Part shown: positions 14,512-21,877 of the stretch, one piece after another
Numbering within the stretch: the first letter of the stretch is position 1
How the letters are laid out: every line of letters begins with the position of its first letter
Source of the DNA: Myxococcales bacterium
GTDB lineage: Bacteria > Myxococcota_A > Polyangia > Polyangiales > Houyiibacteriaceae
DNA length: 52,277 nucleotides
Reading direction: 5' to 3'
Assembly: GCA_029863605.1 (NCBI GenBank)
Contig: JAOTVB010000022.1
Location: forward strand, 1 to 52,277
Notes under the pieces: generated by a model
The model's input: the letters and a program-made list of their open reading frames with translations, nothing else
Database searches by the model: none
What the model was told of the DNA's origin: nothing
Program-made: the position numbers and the translations under genes

Positions 14512-15720
14512 TCAGCGAGCCTCGGGCGGGGCGACCTGGCGGGCCCGGTGCTCGAGCCAGGCGGTGAGCACCACCAGCCCGAGCCCAAATATCACGAGCG
14601 CGAGCCAGCCACTCGGTCGAAAGACCTCGATCGCGTGGGCGACCTCCGTGATGAACCCGGGCGCTGTGAGCGCGATACCCGAGTAAAGGGCAAGCCGCCG
14701 CCTCAACAGGAAGCCGTAACTCGCCAATCCGAGGCCGAGGGCGATCGCTTCGAACGAAGCCCAAGGACTCGAGGCAAACAGCACCACCAACCCGGCCAAG
14801 GTCGCATTGACGATCGTTGCGGTCGCGATGAAGAAGCTCCTCGAGGACCGGCTCTTCCACGCAAACGCTAACAGCGGCAGGGCGGTCAGAAGCCCGTACA
14901 CGAGGAACCACTCTCCCACCGAAACGGAGAGCTTGGCGTCCGCCCAAAGGAAGCCGACCGATAGGAGGGTTGGCACGACGGTGAACCGACTCAGGGTTCG
15001 GTCACCCGTGTTCTCGCCGAGCGCGAAGAGCGCGACCGCACAGGCTCCCAGCACCGTCCCCCAGAACGCCCACGAAACGTCATAGAACAACACCTGTCGT
15101 GCGACGACGAGGATCGCCGGGGCGACCAACGACCCGACTGCGACCTTGGCTTCGGCCGTTTTTGGCTTCACGCGCAAGCCGCACCAGGTTGCCGCTCCGA
15201 GGATCGGAATCACCACGAGAATCGCGGCTAGCGCGCTTCGATCCGGGATCAACAATAGGCCGTGCGCGAAGAGGCTCGTGGCGGTGAGAACCCTCGCATG
15301 CTCGCGGCCGAGCACGCGGAACGCGCTCCAGATGAACGGCACCAGCACCGCCACGGCGCCAAAGACCAGCAAGATCGCGGCGATGCGGTTTGGCGCGACC
15401 CATTGCGCCACACTTGTCGTTGCTTGGTGCACGGCCCCGAACTGCGAAAATACGAATCCTCCGAGCACCCCGGCATGAATGGGCACCAGGGCGAGGAGCG
15501 TGATCAATAGCGCCCGTGCGCTTCGACTCTCGCGGAGCCGGATGCCGCACAGATACGCCAGCCCGGGAAGGGCTCCGGTCATCGCGAGCAAACAGAGATA
15601 CCGACGGACATCGCCCACCTGATCCCAGCTTTGCACCAAGAAGGTGCCAGCCGCGGCGATGATCATGGCGGCGCCACACAAGCGCAGGCCTTGGAATAGC
15701 TGTTGAAGTCGAGTTTCCAT
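14512..15720 (-). CDS. Polytopic inner-membrane protein in operon with pspA
   Basis: Unrecognised 402-aa membrane protein with about ten to eleven hydrophobic segments separated by short loops, e.g. AAMIIAAAGTFLV, LLITLLALVPIHAGVLGGFVF, IAAILLVFGAVAVLVPFIW, LALVIFGLGLVVLTAWL at the end. No transporter or enzyme motif could be read. It begins eight bases after the pspA stop in the same direction, so both should come from the sigma-54 promoter at 16388-16403. In E. coli the genes after pspA encode the small membrane proteins PspB and PspC; this much larger protein is not related by eye and may be a lineage-specific partner of PspA. Confidence 0.8.
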   Translation of the reverse strand: METRLQQLFQGLRLCGAAMIIAAAGTFLVQSWDQVGDVRRYLCLLAMTGALPGLAYLCGIRLRESRSARALLITLLALVPIHAGVLGGFVFSQFGAVHQATTSVAQWVAPNRIAAILLVFGAVAVLVPFIWSAFRVLGREHARVLTATSLFAHGLLLIPDRSALAAILVVIPILGAATWCGLRVKPKTAEAKVAVGSLVAPAILVVARQVLFYDVSWAFWGTVLGACAVALFALGENTGDRTLSRFTVVPTLLSVGFLWADAKLSVSVGEWFLVYGLLTALPLLAFAWKSRSSRSFFIATATIVNATLAGLVVLFASSPWASFEAIALGLGLASYGFLLRRRLALYSGIALTAPGFITEVAHAIEVFRPSGWLALVIFGLGLVVLTAWLEHRARQVAPPEAR

Positions 15721-15728
15721 GAAGCCCC

Positions 15729-16364
15729 CTATTCCTGTTCCGCGCGAAGCTCGTCGAGCTCGATCTGCAGCGCGCGGCTCTCTTCTTCGTCGTCGATCTC
15801 CGCTTCAAATGCATCGATCGGCTCGACGTAGTCGGTTGCGATCTCGATCTCGCCCACGCGAGACTCCCACCGGTCGAACACTTCCTCGAGGTCTCCAATG
15901 GGGCCCGCGCCACTCGTCATCCCGTGGGCCGCTTCGGCGTGAGACTGTCGCGTGCGCATGATGTTTTTCCGTTCGGTGAGCTCGGAGAGCCTGCCGCGCA
16001 GAAGCTTGATGCCTCCACTCAGCTCCTTCTGCGCGCGCTCTTGTTCGGTCAGCCGCTGTCGCAAGGTGAGGACACGGCGCTCCGCCGCCTTTCGCCGGCG
16101 AAGGCACTCGAGCGCTTTTTCATCGTCGAGGGCCGCCTTGGCACGTCGTCGCCAGGCGAGGACCGCTTCCTCTTCCTTGACGAGCGAGTCCCGAAGCGCC
16201 TGCTGATCTCGCTCGACCCGCCGGAGCTGCACCCGGGCCTGCGCGGTCGACCTTCGGACCCTGGCGATCGCCGAGTTGACCGTGGCCTCGTGGTTTTCGA
16301 CCTGCGCAAGAACCCCATCGACCCAACTCGTCACGCTCATCGTCCAACGCTTCACTCGATTCAT
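15729..16364 (-). CDS. pspA: PspA/IM30-family phage-shock protein
   Basis: Predicted membrane-remodelling stress protein of the PspA/Vipp1 family, which coats damaged inner membrane and in E. coli also restrains the activator PspF. 211 aa against a usual ~220. Residues ~20-150 form long coiled-coil helices with the family pattern: AWRRRAKAALDDEKALECLRRR (matching the PspA 'w-x-x-k-A-x-x-A-l-x-k-x-x-e-x-l-A' stretch) and LSELTERKNIMRTRQSHAEA. The N-terminus (MSVTSWVDGVLAQVENHEATV) could be the amphipathic membrane-binding helix. The acidic C-terminus (EAEIDDEEESRALQIELDEL) is separate. Start ATG 16362-16364 has a perfect AGGAGG five bases upstream. A sigma-54 promoter and a divergent sigma-54 activator support the assignment. 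Confidence 0.82.
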   Translation of the reverse strand: MNRVKRWTMSVTSWVDGVLAQVENHEATVNSAIARVRRSTAQARVQLRRVERDQQALRDSLVKEEEAVLAWRRRAKAALDDEKALECLRRRKAAERRVLTLRQRLTEQERAQKELSGGIKLLRGRLSELTERKNIMRTRQSHAEAAHGMTSGAGPIGDLEEVFDRWESRVGEIEIATDYVEPIDAFEAEIDDEEESRALQIELDELRAEQE

Positions 16365-16369
16365 GGGAA

Positions 16370-16375
16370 CCTCCT
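16370..16375 (-). promoter_or_regulatory. Strong Shine-Dalgarno of pspA
   Basis: AGGAGG on the minus strand, five bases before the ATG at 16364. It fixes the pspA start and lies only a few bases downstream of the predicted sigma-54 transcription start near 16377. Such a perfect site is rare in this window, where many genes lack one. Confidence 0.85.
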
Positions 16376-16387
16376 GAGGACTGCTAG

Positions 16388-16403
16388 AGCAGGGGCCGTG
16401 CCA
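16388..16403 (-). promoter_or_regulatory. Sigma-54-type -24/-12 promoter of the pspA operon
   Basis: On the minus strand TGGCACG-GCCC-CTGCT matches TGGCACR-N4-TTGCW with a single mismatch (first T of the -12 element) and correct spacing. Predicted transcription start near 16377 gives a ~13-base leader containing the AGGAGG site. E. coli pspA is also sigma-54 dependent. The TGTACA repeats at 16466-16493 lie about 90-116 bases upstream of this start, the normal place for enhancer sites. Confidence 0.75.
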
Positions 16404-16465
16404 AGCCGGAACTTGCTGAAATTACTCGATAAAATATGGGCTGCGTCCACGCTTAGGGCATAAAG

Positions 16466-16493
16466 TGTACATATGGTGTACAATCTATGTACA
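16466..16493. promoter_or_regulatory. Triple TGTACA repeat, candidate enhancer/autoregulatory site
   Basis: Three identical self-palindromic hexamers TGTACA start at 16466, 16477 and 16488, separated by TATGG and ATCTA, so the period is exactly 11 bases, one helical turn. The middle copy overlaps a -10-like TACAAT (16479-16484) and the third overlaps the start codons of the divergent sigma-54 activator. The position fits both an upstream activator sequence for pspA and a site for autorepression of the activator, as with PspF in E. coli. The bound protein is inferred to be the activator itself. Confidence 0.65.
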
Positions 16494-18010
16494 TGTTTGA
16501 CTCAAATACCGCCGCGCGGCTCGACGCCATCGGCAAGCTCGGATTCAGCAATCCCTTCGGCCCTGAGCGCCCCGAGCTCGAGGCGATCATCGTCGGGGAG
16601 GAAGCGGCGCGATCGGTCCTTTGGAATCGGCCGATCGACTGGCCACTCGAAGACCCAGTGCTGCCGGTCATTCAAGAGGAAGCGGAGCGTCAAATGGCGC
16701 GCGCACAATCGAGACTCGCAACCGGAGCAAAACCAACTGACCGCGAGCTCGAGTTGATCCGGGGGGTCGCGCTGTACGTTCTCTACTATCGCCACGAAAC
16801 GAGGCTCTTCGATTGGATCACGACGGAGCCTACGCCCACCGGTGTTGCGTTCTACGAAGACTTTCGAGCCGACTTCCACGCGCTATTCGAGCGAGTCGGA
16901 CCGCCGCGTTGGGCGAGCTCTCCCGCAGACCTGTTTGCTATCTTCTTTCAAACACGGCGAGCTTTTCACTTCGTCTTTCACCAAATCCTCGGTACCTCTA
17001 CGGCAGCGGCGAGGCTTCGTGCGAGTGTGTGGGAGTCGCTGTTCACCCATGACGTGTGGCGCTACCTCGGTCACCTCCAAGGCCGCATGCATGAAGTCAG
17101 CACGTTGATCCTCGGCCCATCAGGCACCGGCAAAGAGCTCGTCGCGAGTGCCCTCGGCCTATCGAGCTTCATTCCATTCGACGAGGCACGGCAGCGCTTC
17201 ACCCGAGATTTCCGCTGGACGTTCTATCCGTTGAACCTGGCCGCGATGTCGAAAAATCTCATCGAATCCGAGATCTTTGGTCACAAGAAGGGCGCATTCA
17301 CCGGTGCCAGCACCGACCGAAAAGGCCACTTTGAGGGCAAGGCGGAGTCGGATACGGTGTTTCTAGACGAGGTTGGGGAGCTCGACGGCGAGGTGCAGGT
17401 GAAGCTCCTTCGCGTGCTTCAATCGCGCGCCTTCCATCGTTTGGGAGACACGGAGCCGAGGTCGTTTGGTGGAAAGATCGTCGCCGCGACCAATCGCGAC
17501 CTATCCGAGGAAATGACGGCCGGACGATTTCGTCAGGACCTCTATTACCGGCTTTGCGCCGACATCATTCGGACGCCGTCCCTTTGCGCGCAGCTCTCGA
17601 GCGATGTCGGTGGAGAGCTCGAGCGGCTCGTGACTGTCCTCGTTCAACGCAATCTCGGCGTATCGGACCCCAGCAGTGTCGACGAAGTCATGCACAGCAT
17701 CGAACAAAGCGTCGGATTCGAGTACCTCTGGCCCGGGAACATGCGCGAGCTCGAGCAATGCGTGCGCAACGTGCTCATACATGGCCGTTATGGGCCGCCC
17801 GCGCTTTCGGGCTCATCGGAAGGGCTCGAAGGGCTCTTCGAAAAGATGCGCAACACCGATGCGGCGCTCGACGAGGTGACTGCGGCATACAGCGCCTGGG
17901 CCTATGCGCGGACAGGGAGTTACACGAGCGCCGGCCGTGCCCTCGGCGTCGACCGACGAACCATCGCCAAGCACGTCGAGGGGACACTCTCCACCCCCAC
18001 AATCCCCTAA
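16487..18010 (+). CDS. Sigma-54-dependent activator with unknown N-terminal domain (psp-locus activator)
   Basis: Enhancer-binding ATPase (507 aa) that remodels sigma-54 RNA polymerase. Residues ~1-195 are an unrecognised, mostly helical domain, neither response receiver, GAF, PAS nor FHA. The AAA+ domain follows: Walker A GPSGTGKE (210-217), sigma-54-contacting loop GAFTGA (269-274), Walker B VFLDE with D294, then AATNRDL and FRQDLYYRL. WPGNMRELEQCVRN marks its end. A C-terminal Fis-like helix-turn-helix (~483-503, SAGRALGVDRRTIAKHV) should bind DNA. Start ATG 16487 or ATG 16493, both inside the TGTACA repeat. It is divergent from the pspA operon, as pspF is in E. coli, but much larger than PspF. 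The last codons lie in an inverted repeat. Confidence 0.9.
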   Translation: MYMFDSNTAARLDAIGKLGFSNPFGPERPELEAIIVGEEAARSVLWNRPIDWPLEDPVLPVIQEEAERQMARAQSRLATGAKPTDRELELIRGVALYVLYYRHETRLFDWITTEPTPTGVAFYEDFRADFHALFERVGPPRWASSPADLFAIFFQTRRAFHFVFHQILGTSTAAARLRASVWESLFTHDVWRYLGHLQGRMHEVSTLILGPSGTGKELVASALGLSSFIPFDEARQRFTRDFRWTFYPLNLAAMSKNLIESEIFGHKKGAFTGASTDRKGHFEGKAESDTVFLDEVGELDGEVQVKLLRVLQSRAFHRLGDTEPRSFGGKIVAATNRDLSEEMTAGRFRQDLYYRLCADIIRTPSLCAQLSSDVGGELERLVTVLVQRNLGVSDPSSVDEVMHSIEQSVGFEYLWPGNMRELEQCVRNVLIHGRYGPPALSGSSEGLEGLFEKMRNTDAALDEVTAAYSAWAYARTGSYTSAGRALGVDRRTIAKHVEGTLSTPTIP

Positions 18011-18085
18011 AATCGGGCGGGAGCTCCGATCTTTCTCGCAGGAGTCGTCCAGTATCGGGTATTTAGAGCGCGGAGAGTGTCCCCT
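17979..18085. repeat. 14-base terminal inverted repeats bounding a ~107-base segment
   Basis: AGGGGACACTCTCC (17979-17992) and its exact reverse complement (18072-18085) enclose 79 bases. The left arm codes for the last residues of the sigma-54 activator (EGTLS) and the right arm contains the GTG start used for the next gene. The GGGGAC core recurs at 20930-20952 and 9218-9227. It may be a small REP- or MITE-like element or a long-range hairpin. No transposase is nearby. Confidence 0.6.
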
Positions 18086-18556
18086 TCGAAGAGCACGGTG
18101 AGACTGTTCACGCCCACCGGATGGGTGATCGGGACGTTGCATGTTCCGGAGGGCATGGGGCTCTTGCCATTTTTGAGCGGGGGTGAAGCGTTTTTTCGAA
18201 TGACGAACGTGAGCCTGCCCGAGCAGCCGCGAACGATTCCGTTCTTGGCCCTCCAGCGCAAAGCCGTGTTCGTCGTGGTTCCCGGCGAAGGTGTGACGCT
18301 CGGGATTCAGGAGCCAAGCGAGGAGGTGCGGCATGAGGTCGCTTGTCTCTTCGACGGGGGCCTGGTGATGGGCACCCTCCCGCTTCCCAAAGGCGTCCGT
18401 GTGTCCGACGAGCTCATGCAGTCAGAGCAGTTTTTCGCGATCGAAGACTGCACGCTCGGGATCGATGCGTCACCCGAGCCGATCATGGAAGCAGAAGAGT
18501 TGGTCTTCGTTCATGCCGCCGAGATGTTCGGCGTCGCGGAGCTCGAGGCCGAATGA
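18077..18556 (+). CDS. Unknown protein built of two tandem ~60-residue repeats
   Basis: Unrecognised soluble protein of 159 aa with an internal duplication. Repeat one (about residues 9-70) has GWVIGTLHVPEG, then FFRMTNVSL and KAVFVVVP; repeat two (about 92-152) has GLVMGTLPLPKG, then FFAIEDCTL and ELVFVHAAE. The shared pattern is G-x-V-x-G-T-L-x-x-P-x-G, a pair FF, and a final V-F-V strand, suggesting two copies of a small beta domain. No known function. The GTG at 18077 lies in the inverted repeat; GTG 18098 is an alternative start that leaves both repeats intact. It follows the sigma-54 activator by 66 bases in the same direction and may be co-transcribed with it. Confidence 0.75.
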   Translation: MSPSKSTVRLFTPTGWVIGTLHVPEGMGLLPFLSGGEAFFRMTNVSLPEQPRTIPFLALQRKAVFVVVPGEGVTLGIQEPSEEVRHEVACLFDGGLVMGTLPLPKGVRVSDELMQSEQFFAIEDCTLGIDASPEPIMEAEELVFVHAAEMFGVAELEAE

Positions 18557-18585
18557 TCGTTCTTCGCCGTTGATGTCGACCCCGC

Positions 18586-19428
18586 TCAGTGGCGGAGAGC
18601 CTCACGCATCACTTCGAGAGGCGCCGGCAACCCCGTCCACATCTCGAAGGCGATCGCACCTTGGTAAAGCAGCATGCCCAACCCATCGACGACCTTCAGA
18701 CCGCGTGCCTCCGCGCGCATCAATACCGCCGTCTTGAGCGGCTCGTATACCATGTCCACCACGGCAGCGTCCGGCGGCAAGGCATCGATCGGCAGCATCG
18801 CCGCAAACTCGTTGGCGCGCGGGTTCGATCCGAGGGTCGCGCTCGTCGCTTGAACCACCAGCGTGGCCGAATCGAAATGCCAGTCCGCTTCGCTCAGCGG
18901 CGCTGCTTCGAGGGTGCACTCGACGAAACCCACCAATGACTCGACCAGTGCGTCGCCCTGCTCCGGCCTTCGCGCCAACACTGCGATCTCCGCTGCGCCC
19001 GCATCGGCGAGCCCGACGACCGCAGCTCGCGCCGCGCCCCCTGCGCCGACGATGACCACCCTGGCTTCGTCGATGCGAACCTCGGCCTCTTCGAGCGAGC
19101 GAACGAGCCCCGGCGCATCCGTGTTGTGACCGACGTATCGGTCATCGGTTAGGACCACCGTGTTCACGGCGCCGATGGCCCGTGCGCCAGCTACAACGTC
19201 GTCGAGCAACGTGATCACCGCCTGCTTGTGGGGCACGGTCAGGTTGTACCCGTCGATTCGTTCGTCGTGCTTTGCTTTCACCTCCGTAGCGAGGTCGTCC
19301 GGCCCCACCTCGAAGCGGTCGTACTCGAGTGCAATGCCGAGCGCGCGTGCCGCCGCTCGATGCATTTCCGGCGACTTCGAGTGCGCAACGGGAAAGCCGA
19401 ATATTCCGAGCCGGATCGGATCGGTCAC
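18586..19428 (-). CDS. aroE: Shikimate dehydrogenase AroE
   Basis: NADP-dependent enzyme reducing 3-dehydroshikimate to shikimate in aromatic amino-acid and folate synthesis (cytoplasm). 280 aa, normal length. Substrate site SKSPEMH (17-23), catalytic K68 in NLTVPHKQ and D104 in NTDAPG; Rossmann loop VVIVGAGGAARAAVVGL (~124-140), NADP-selecting LARRPEQ, and QATSATLGSNP plus DMVYEPLKTAVL and GLGMLLYQGAIAFEMWTG near the end. GTG 19426-19428 overlaps the xseA stop (GTGA), so translation is coupled to xseA. The folate gene folK lies just beyond xseA on the other strand. Confidence 0.96.
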   Translation of the reverse strand: MTDPIRLGIFGFPVAHSKSPEMHRAAARALGIALEYDRFEVGPDDLATEVKAKHDERIDGYNLTVPHKQAVITLLDDVVAGARAIGAVNTVVLTDDRYVGHNTDAPGLVRSLEEAEVRIDEARVVIVGAGGAARAAVVGLADAGAAEIAVLARRPEQGDALVESLVGFVECTLEAAPLSEADWHFDSATLVVQATSATLGSNPRANEFAAMLPIDALPPDAAVVDMVYEPLKTAVLMRAEARGLKVVDGLGMLLYQGAIAFEMWTGLPAPLEVMREALRH

Positions 19429-20864
19429 GTCTTACCTTTCACCTCGGCACCGAACTCGCCGTCGGACACCCGGACCCGCACGCGATCTCCGCGCTTCACT
19501 TCGTCGGCGCTCCGGATCGCCCGGCCGGTCTCTTCGTGGAGGGCGATCGCGTAGCCTCGTTCGAGAACCCGCAGCGGAGAGAGCGCGTCGAGCCTCGCGG
19601 AAGCCTCCGAATGCGAAGCTCGCGCCTCCCGCACGAGCGGCCTTCCGCGTCCCTGTAGGGCGACGGTCAAAGCGACGAGCCGTTCGCGCCGTCGCTGGAT
19701 CGGTAACCGGCCCGCGTCCCGGAGCCGCGCCGCCAGAGCGCCGAGCGCCAGTCGATCCTGCCGGAGTGTCGAGCGTGGATCGTGGCGTCCGAGCCGTAGG
19801 CGAAGCTCGGCGAGGTCGCCTTGTCGCCGTCGGATGTTGGCGCGCTCCGCGTGTCCGAGTTGTTCTTGGAGCACCAGAAGTTGTTTTCGGATAGGCGATA
19901 CCGCACGACGCGCACCGTAGAGCGGCCGCAGCAGTCGTTCGAGGCGAAGGCGGAGACCTCCGACCAGGTTGTCGAGCGCCTGACTCAGCCGGCGTTCGAG
20001 CGAGCGTAGATCGCGAACGAGAGCCCCGCGTTCCGGAACGACGATCTCGGCAGCGTTCGACGGAGTCGCTGCCCGAACGTCCGCGACGAGGTCGGCGATC
20101 GTCACGTCGACCTCGTGACCGACTCCGCTCACCACCGGCACGCGGCAGTCGGCGATTGCTCGCGCCACCCCCTCGTCGTTGAACGCCCATAGGTCCTCAG
20201 CAGACCCGCCGCCCCGTGACACGATGACGACATCGAGGTCTTCGACCCGCTGCACCAGCTCGAGAGCCGATACGATCGTTCGCGGCGCGTCATCACCCTG
20301 GACCCGGCAGTCGGCGACGACCAGCCGAACAGGACAACGTTCTGACGCAACCCGAATGATGTCTCGAAGTGCCGCTCCCGTGCGACTCGTGACGACGCCA
20401 ACCACCCGTGGCAGCTGCGGCAAGGAGCGCTTGCGTTCAGGATCGAGCAGTCCTTCGGCGTCCAGCTTGTCTCGAAGCCGCCGAAACTGGGCGGCGAGGT
20501 CGCCTTCCCCCGCGGGCTTCGCCGACCGGGCGATCAGCTGAAACTGACCCCGGGCCAAGTACATTGAAAGCTTTCCTCGAAACCGAACCCGGGCGCCGTC
20601 GTCGAGCGGCGTTTTCGTGCGCCGCACGTCCGACTGGAACATGACGCCCCGTAGTTGGGCTGGCTCCTCCTCGTCGTTGAGCGTGAAGTAGACGTGCCCC
20701 TTGGCCCGCCGCACGTCGGAAAGCTCGCCCTCGATCAGCACGCTCGGCCAGCTGTCCTCGAGCGTGAGGCGCACCGCTCGGTTGATCTCGCTCACCCGAA
20801 AAACGCGCTCGCCGTCACCCGGCTCCTGCTCTTCGAGCCGCTCGAAAAGCGGCATCTCCGACAT
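19425..20864 (-). CDS. xseA: Exodeoxyribonuclease VII large subunit
   Basis: Catalytic subunit of ExoVII, a single-strand DNA exonuclease in repair. 479 aa. N-terminal OB-fold (~20-115: VSEINRAVRLTLEDSWPSVLIEGELSDVRRAKGHVYFTL in segments), then the nuclease domain with PRVVGVVTSRTGAALRDI, VIVSRGGGSAEDLWAFND, and PVVSGVGHEVDVTIADLVADVRAATPSNAAE, the family signature carrying catalytic residues. A long Arg-rich coiled coil (~290-430) leads to the C-terminal strand LERGYAIALHEE. ATG 20862-20864. No xseB small subunit gene is adjacent; it would have to be elsewhere. Coupled to aroE downstream. Confidence 0.96.
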   Translation of the reverse strand: MSEMPLFERLEEQEPGDGERVFRVSEINRAVRLTLEDSWPSVLIEGELSDVRRAKGHVYFTLNDEEEPAQLRGVMFQSDVRRTKTPLDDGARVRFRGKLSMYLARGQFQLIARSAKPAGEGDLAAQFRRLRDKLDAEGLLDPERKRSLPQLPRVVGVVTSRTGAALRDIIRVASERCPVRLVVADCRVQGDDAPRTIVSALELVQRVEDLDVVIVSRGGGSAEDLWAFNDEGVARAIADCRVPVVSGVGHEVDVTIADLVADVRAATPSNAAEIVVPERGALVRDLRSLERRLSQALDNLVGGLRLRLERLLRPLYGARRAVSPIRKQLLVLQEQLGHAERANIRRRQGDLAELRLRLGRHDPRSTLRQDRLALGALAARLRDAGRLPIQRRRERLVALTVALQGRGRPLVREARASHSEASARLDALSPLRVLERGYAIALHEETGRAIRSADEVKRGDRVRVRVSDGEFGAEVKGKT

Positions 20865-20929
20865 GAGCGGAACCTAGCCGTGTTCCCGCACCCCCACAAC
20901 CACGCACTGCCCCAATTGCGCAACCGCCA

Positions 20930-20952
20930 AAAAAGGGGACAGTCCCCTTTTT
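20930..20952. repeat. REP-like palindrome with GGGGAC core
   Basis: Perfect 11-base arms AAAAAGGGGAC and GTCCCCTTTTT around a single central A. It lies between the divergent xseA and folK genes, 13 bases before the folK TTG, so it cannot end either transcript. Its GGGGAC core is shared with the inverted repeats at 17979-18085. Confidence 0.7.
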
Positions 20953-20965
20953 CGAGGGGCGGGAT

Positions 20966-21784
20966 TTGAGCATTGCAGTCGTGGGTGTAGGGTCGAACCT
21001 CGGATCGCGTGAAGCGTCGATTCGAGCCGCACGCGCCTTGCTCGATGCACGCGAGGGGATCGAAGTCACGGCCGTCTCTCCGCTCTACGAGACCGAGCCC
21101 CTTGGCCCGCCGCAGCCACCCTACCTGAACGCCGCGTTTCGTCTCGAGACGGCGCTCGCCCCCATCGAGCTCCTGCGTGTCCTCGTTCGAACGGAACGAC
21201 GCCTCGGTCGTGACCGAAAGAACACCGAACGCTGGGGCGCTCGGAGCCTCGACCTCGATCTCTTGTGGGATGACCGGGGCCCCCACGAAAGCCGCGAGCT
21301 GTGCGTCCCGCACCCCGAGCTCGAAAAGCGGAGCTTTGCGATGACACCTCTGATCGCCGTCGCACCCGAGCTGCAATCAACCTACGGTCCACTGCTCGCC
21401 CAAACCGGCGGCACGCTCATTCCGTGGGATCGCGCCGCACAGGTTTCTTCGCGACGGCGCGCCGGCGTGCTCGAAATCGAAGTCGAAGCCGATGCCCTCG
21501 CAGACGCGTGCACGCTCACGGTCGCGATTCCAGCACCCCTCCGACCACCCCACTCGACGCTTCACCGCATCATCGATTCCAGTGCCAGCGCATTTGCCGA
21601 CGCGCTACGCGAGGTGTTTCGCACCGGTTTTTCCGTCCAGTACGCGACGGTCAGTCACTGCTCCACCAGCCAGTGGATTGCACAATTTCACGGTGTAAAC
21701 CTGGCGATTCCGCTCGACCGCGATGTGCGACTCATGACTACGTCAGGCGCCACTCGCGAATTCCGTGCAGCCTTGTCGCTCTAG
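20966..21784 (+). CDS. folK: FolK-type pyrophosphokinase with unknown C-terminal domain
   Basis: 2-amino-4-hydroxy-6-hydroxymethyldihydropteridine pyrophosphokinase, an enzyme of folate synthesis, in residues ~1-155. Motifs: GSNLG (9-13), VSPLYETEPLG, PYLNAAFRLET, ERRLGRDRKNTERWGARSLD with LDLLW, and VPHPELEKRSFAMTPL. FolK proteins normally end near residue 160; this one is 272 aa. The extra ~105 residues (LEIEVEADALADACTLTVAI to the end) contain a DALREVFRTGF helix and a Cys/His/Trp stretch SHCSTSQWIAQFHG; no family was recognised. There is no stop or frame break between parts. Start TTG 20966-20968 matches the family N-terminus; no Shine-Dalgarno is visible and a REP-like palindrome lies just upstream. 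Confidence 0.88.
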   Translation: MSIAVVGVGSNLGSREASIRAARALLDAREGIEVTAVSPLYETEPLGPPQPPYLNAAFRLETALAPIELLRVLVRTERRLGRDRKNTERWGARSLDLDLLWDDRGPHESRELCVPHPELEKRSFAMTPLIAVAPELQSTYGPLLAQTGGTLIPWDRAAQVSSRRRAGVLEIEVEADALADACTLTVAIPAPLRPPHSTLHRIIDSSASAFADALREVFRTGFSVQYATVSHCSTSQWIAQFHGVNLAIPLDRDVRLMTTSGATREFRAALSL

Positions 21785-21822
21785 CCGACCCCCGAGTGAA
21801 CGTCGTTTTTCCTGCCAAACGT

Positions 21823-21851
21823 TTGTTGCTTTACGAAACGCTCGTTAGTCT
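21823..21851 (+). promoter_or_regulatory. Candidate promoter of the PilZ-PEGA gene
   Basis: TTGTTG (21823-21828), 17 bases, then TAGTCT (21846-21851). The -10 agrees with the TAGNCT form before other genes here; the -35 is partial. A leader of about 20 bases would precede the ATG at 21878. The segment from 21800 to 21845 is more AT-rich than its surroundings. Confidence 0.45.
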
Positions 21852-21877
21852 TGAGATGGGGGCAATAGACGACACGA

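Noticed and set aside
20930-20952. Palindrome with T-run as intrinsic terminator
   Set aside because: Located between divergent gene starts, so neither transcript needs to end there; treated as a REP-like repeat.
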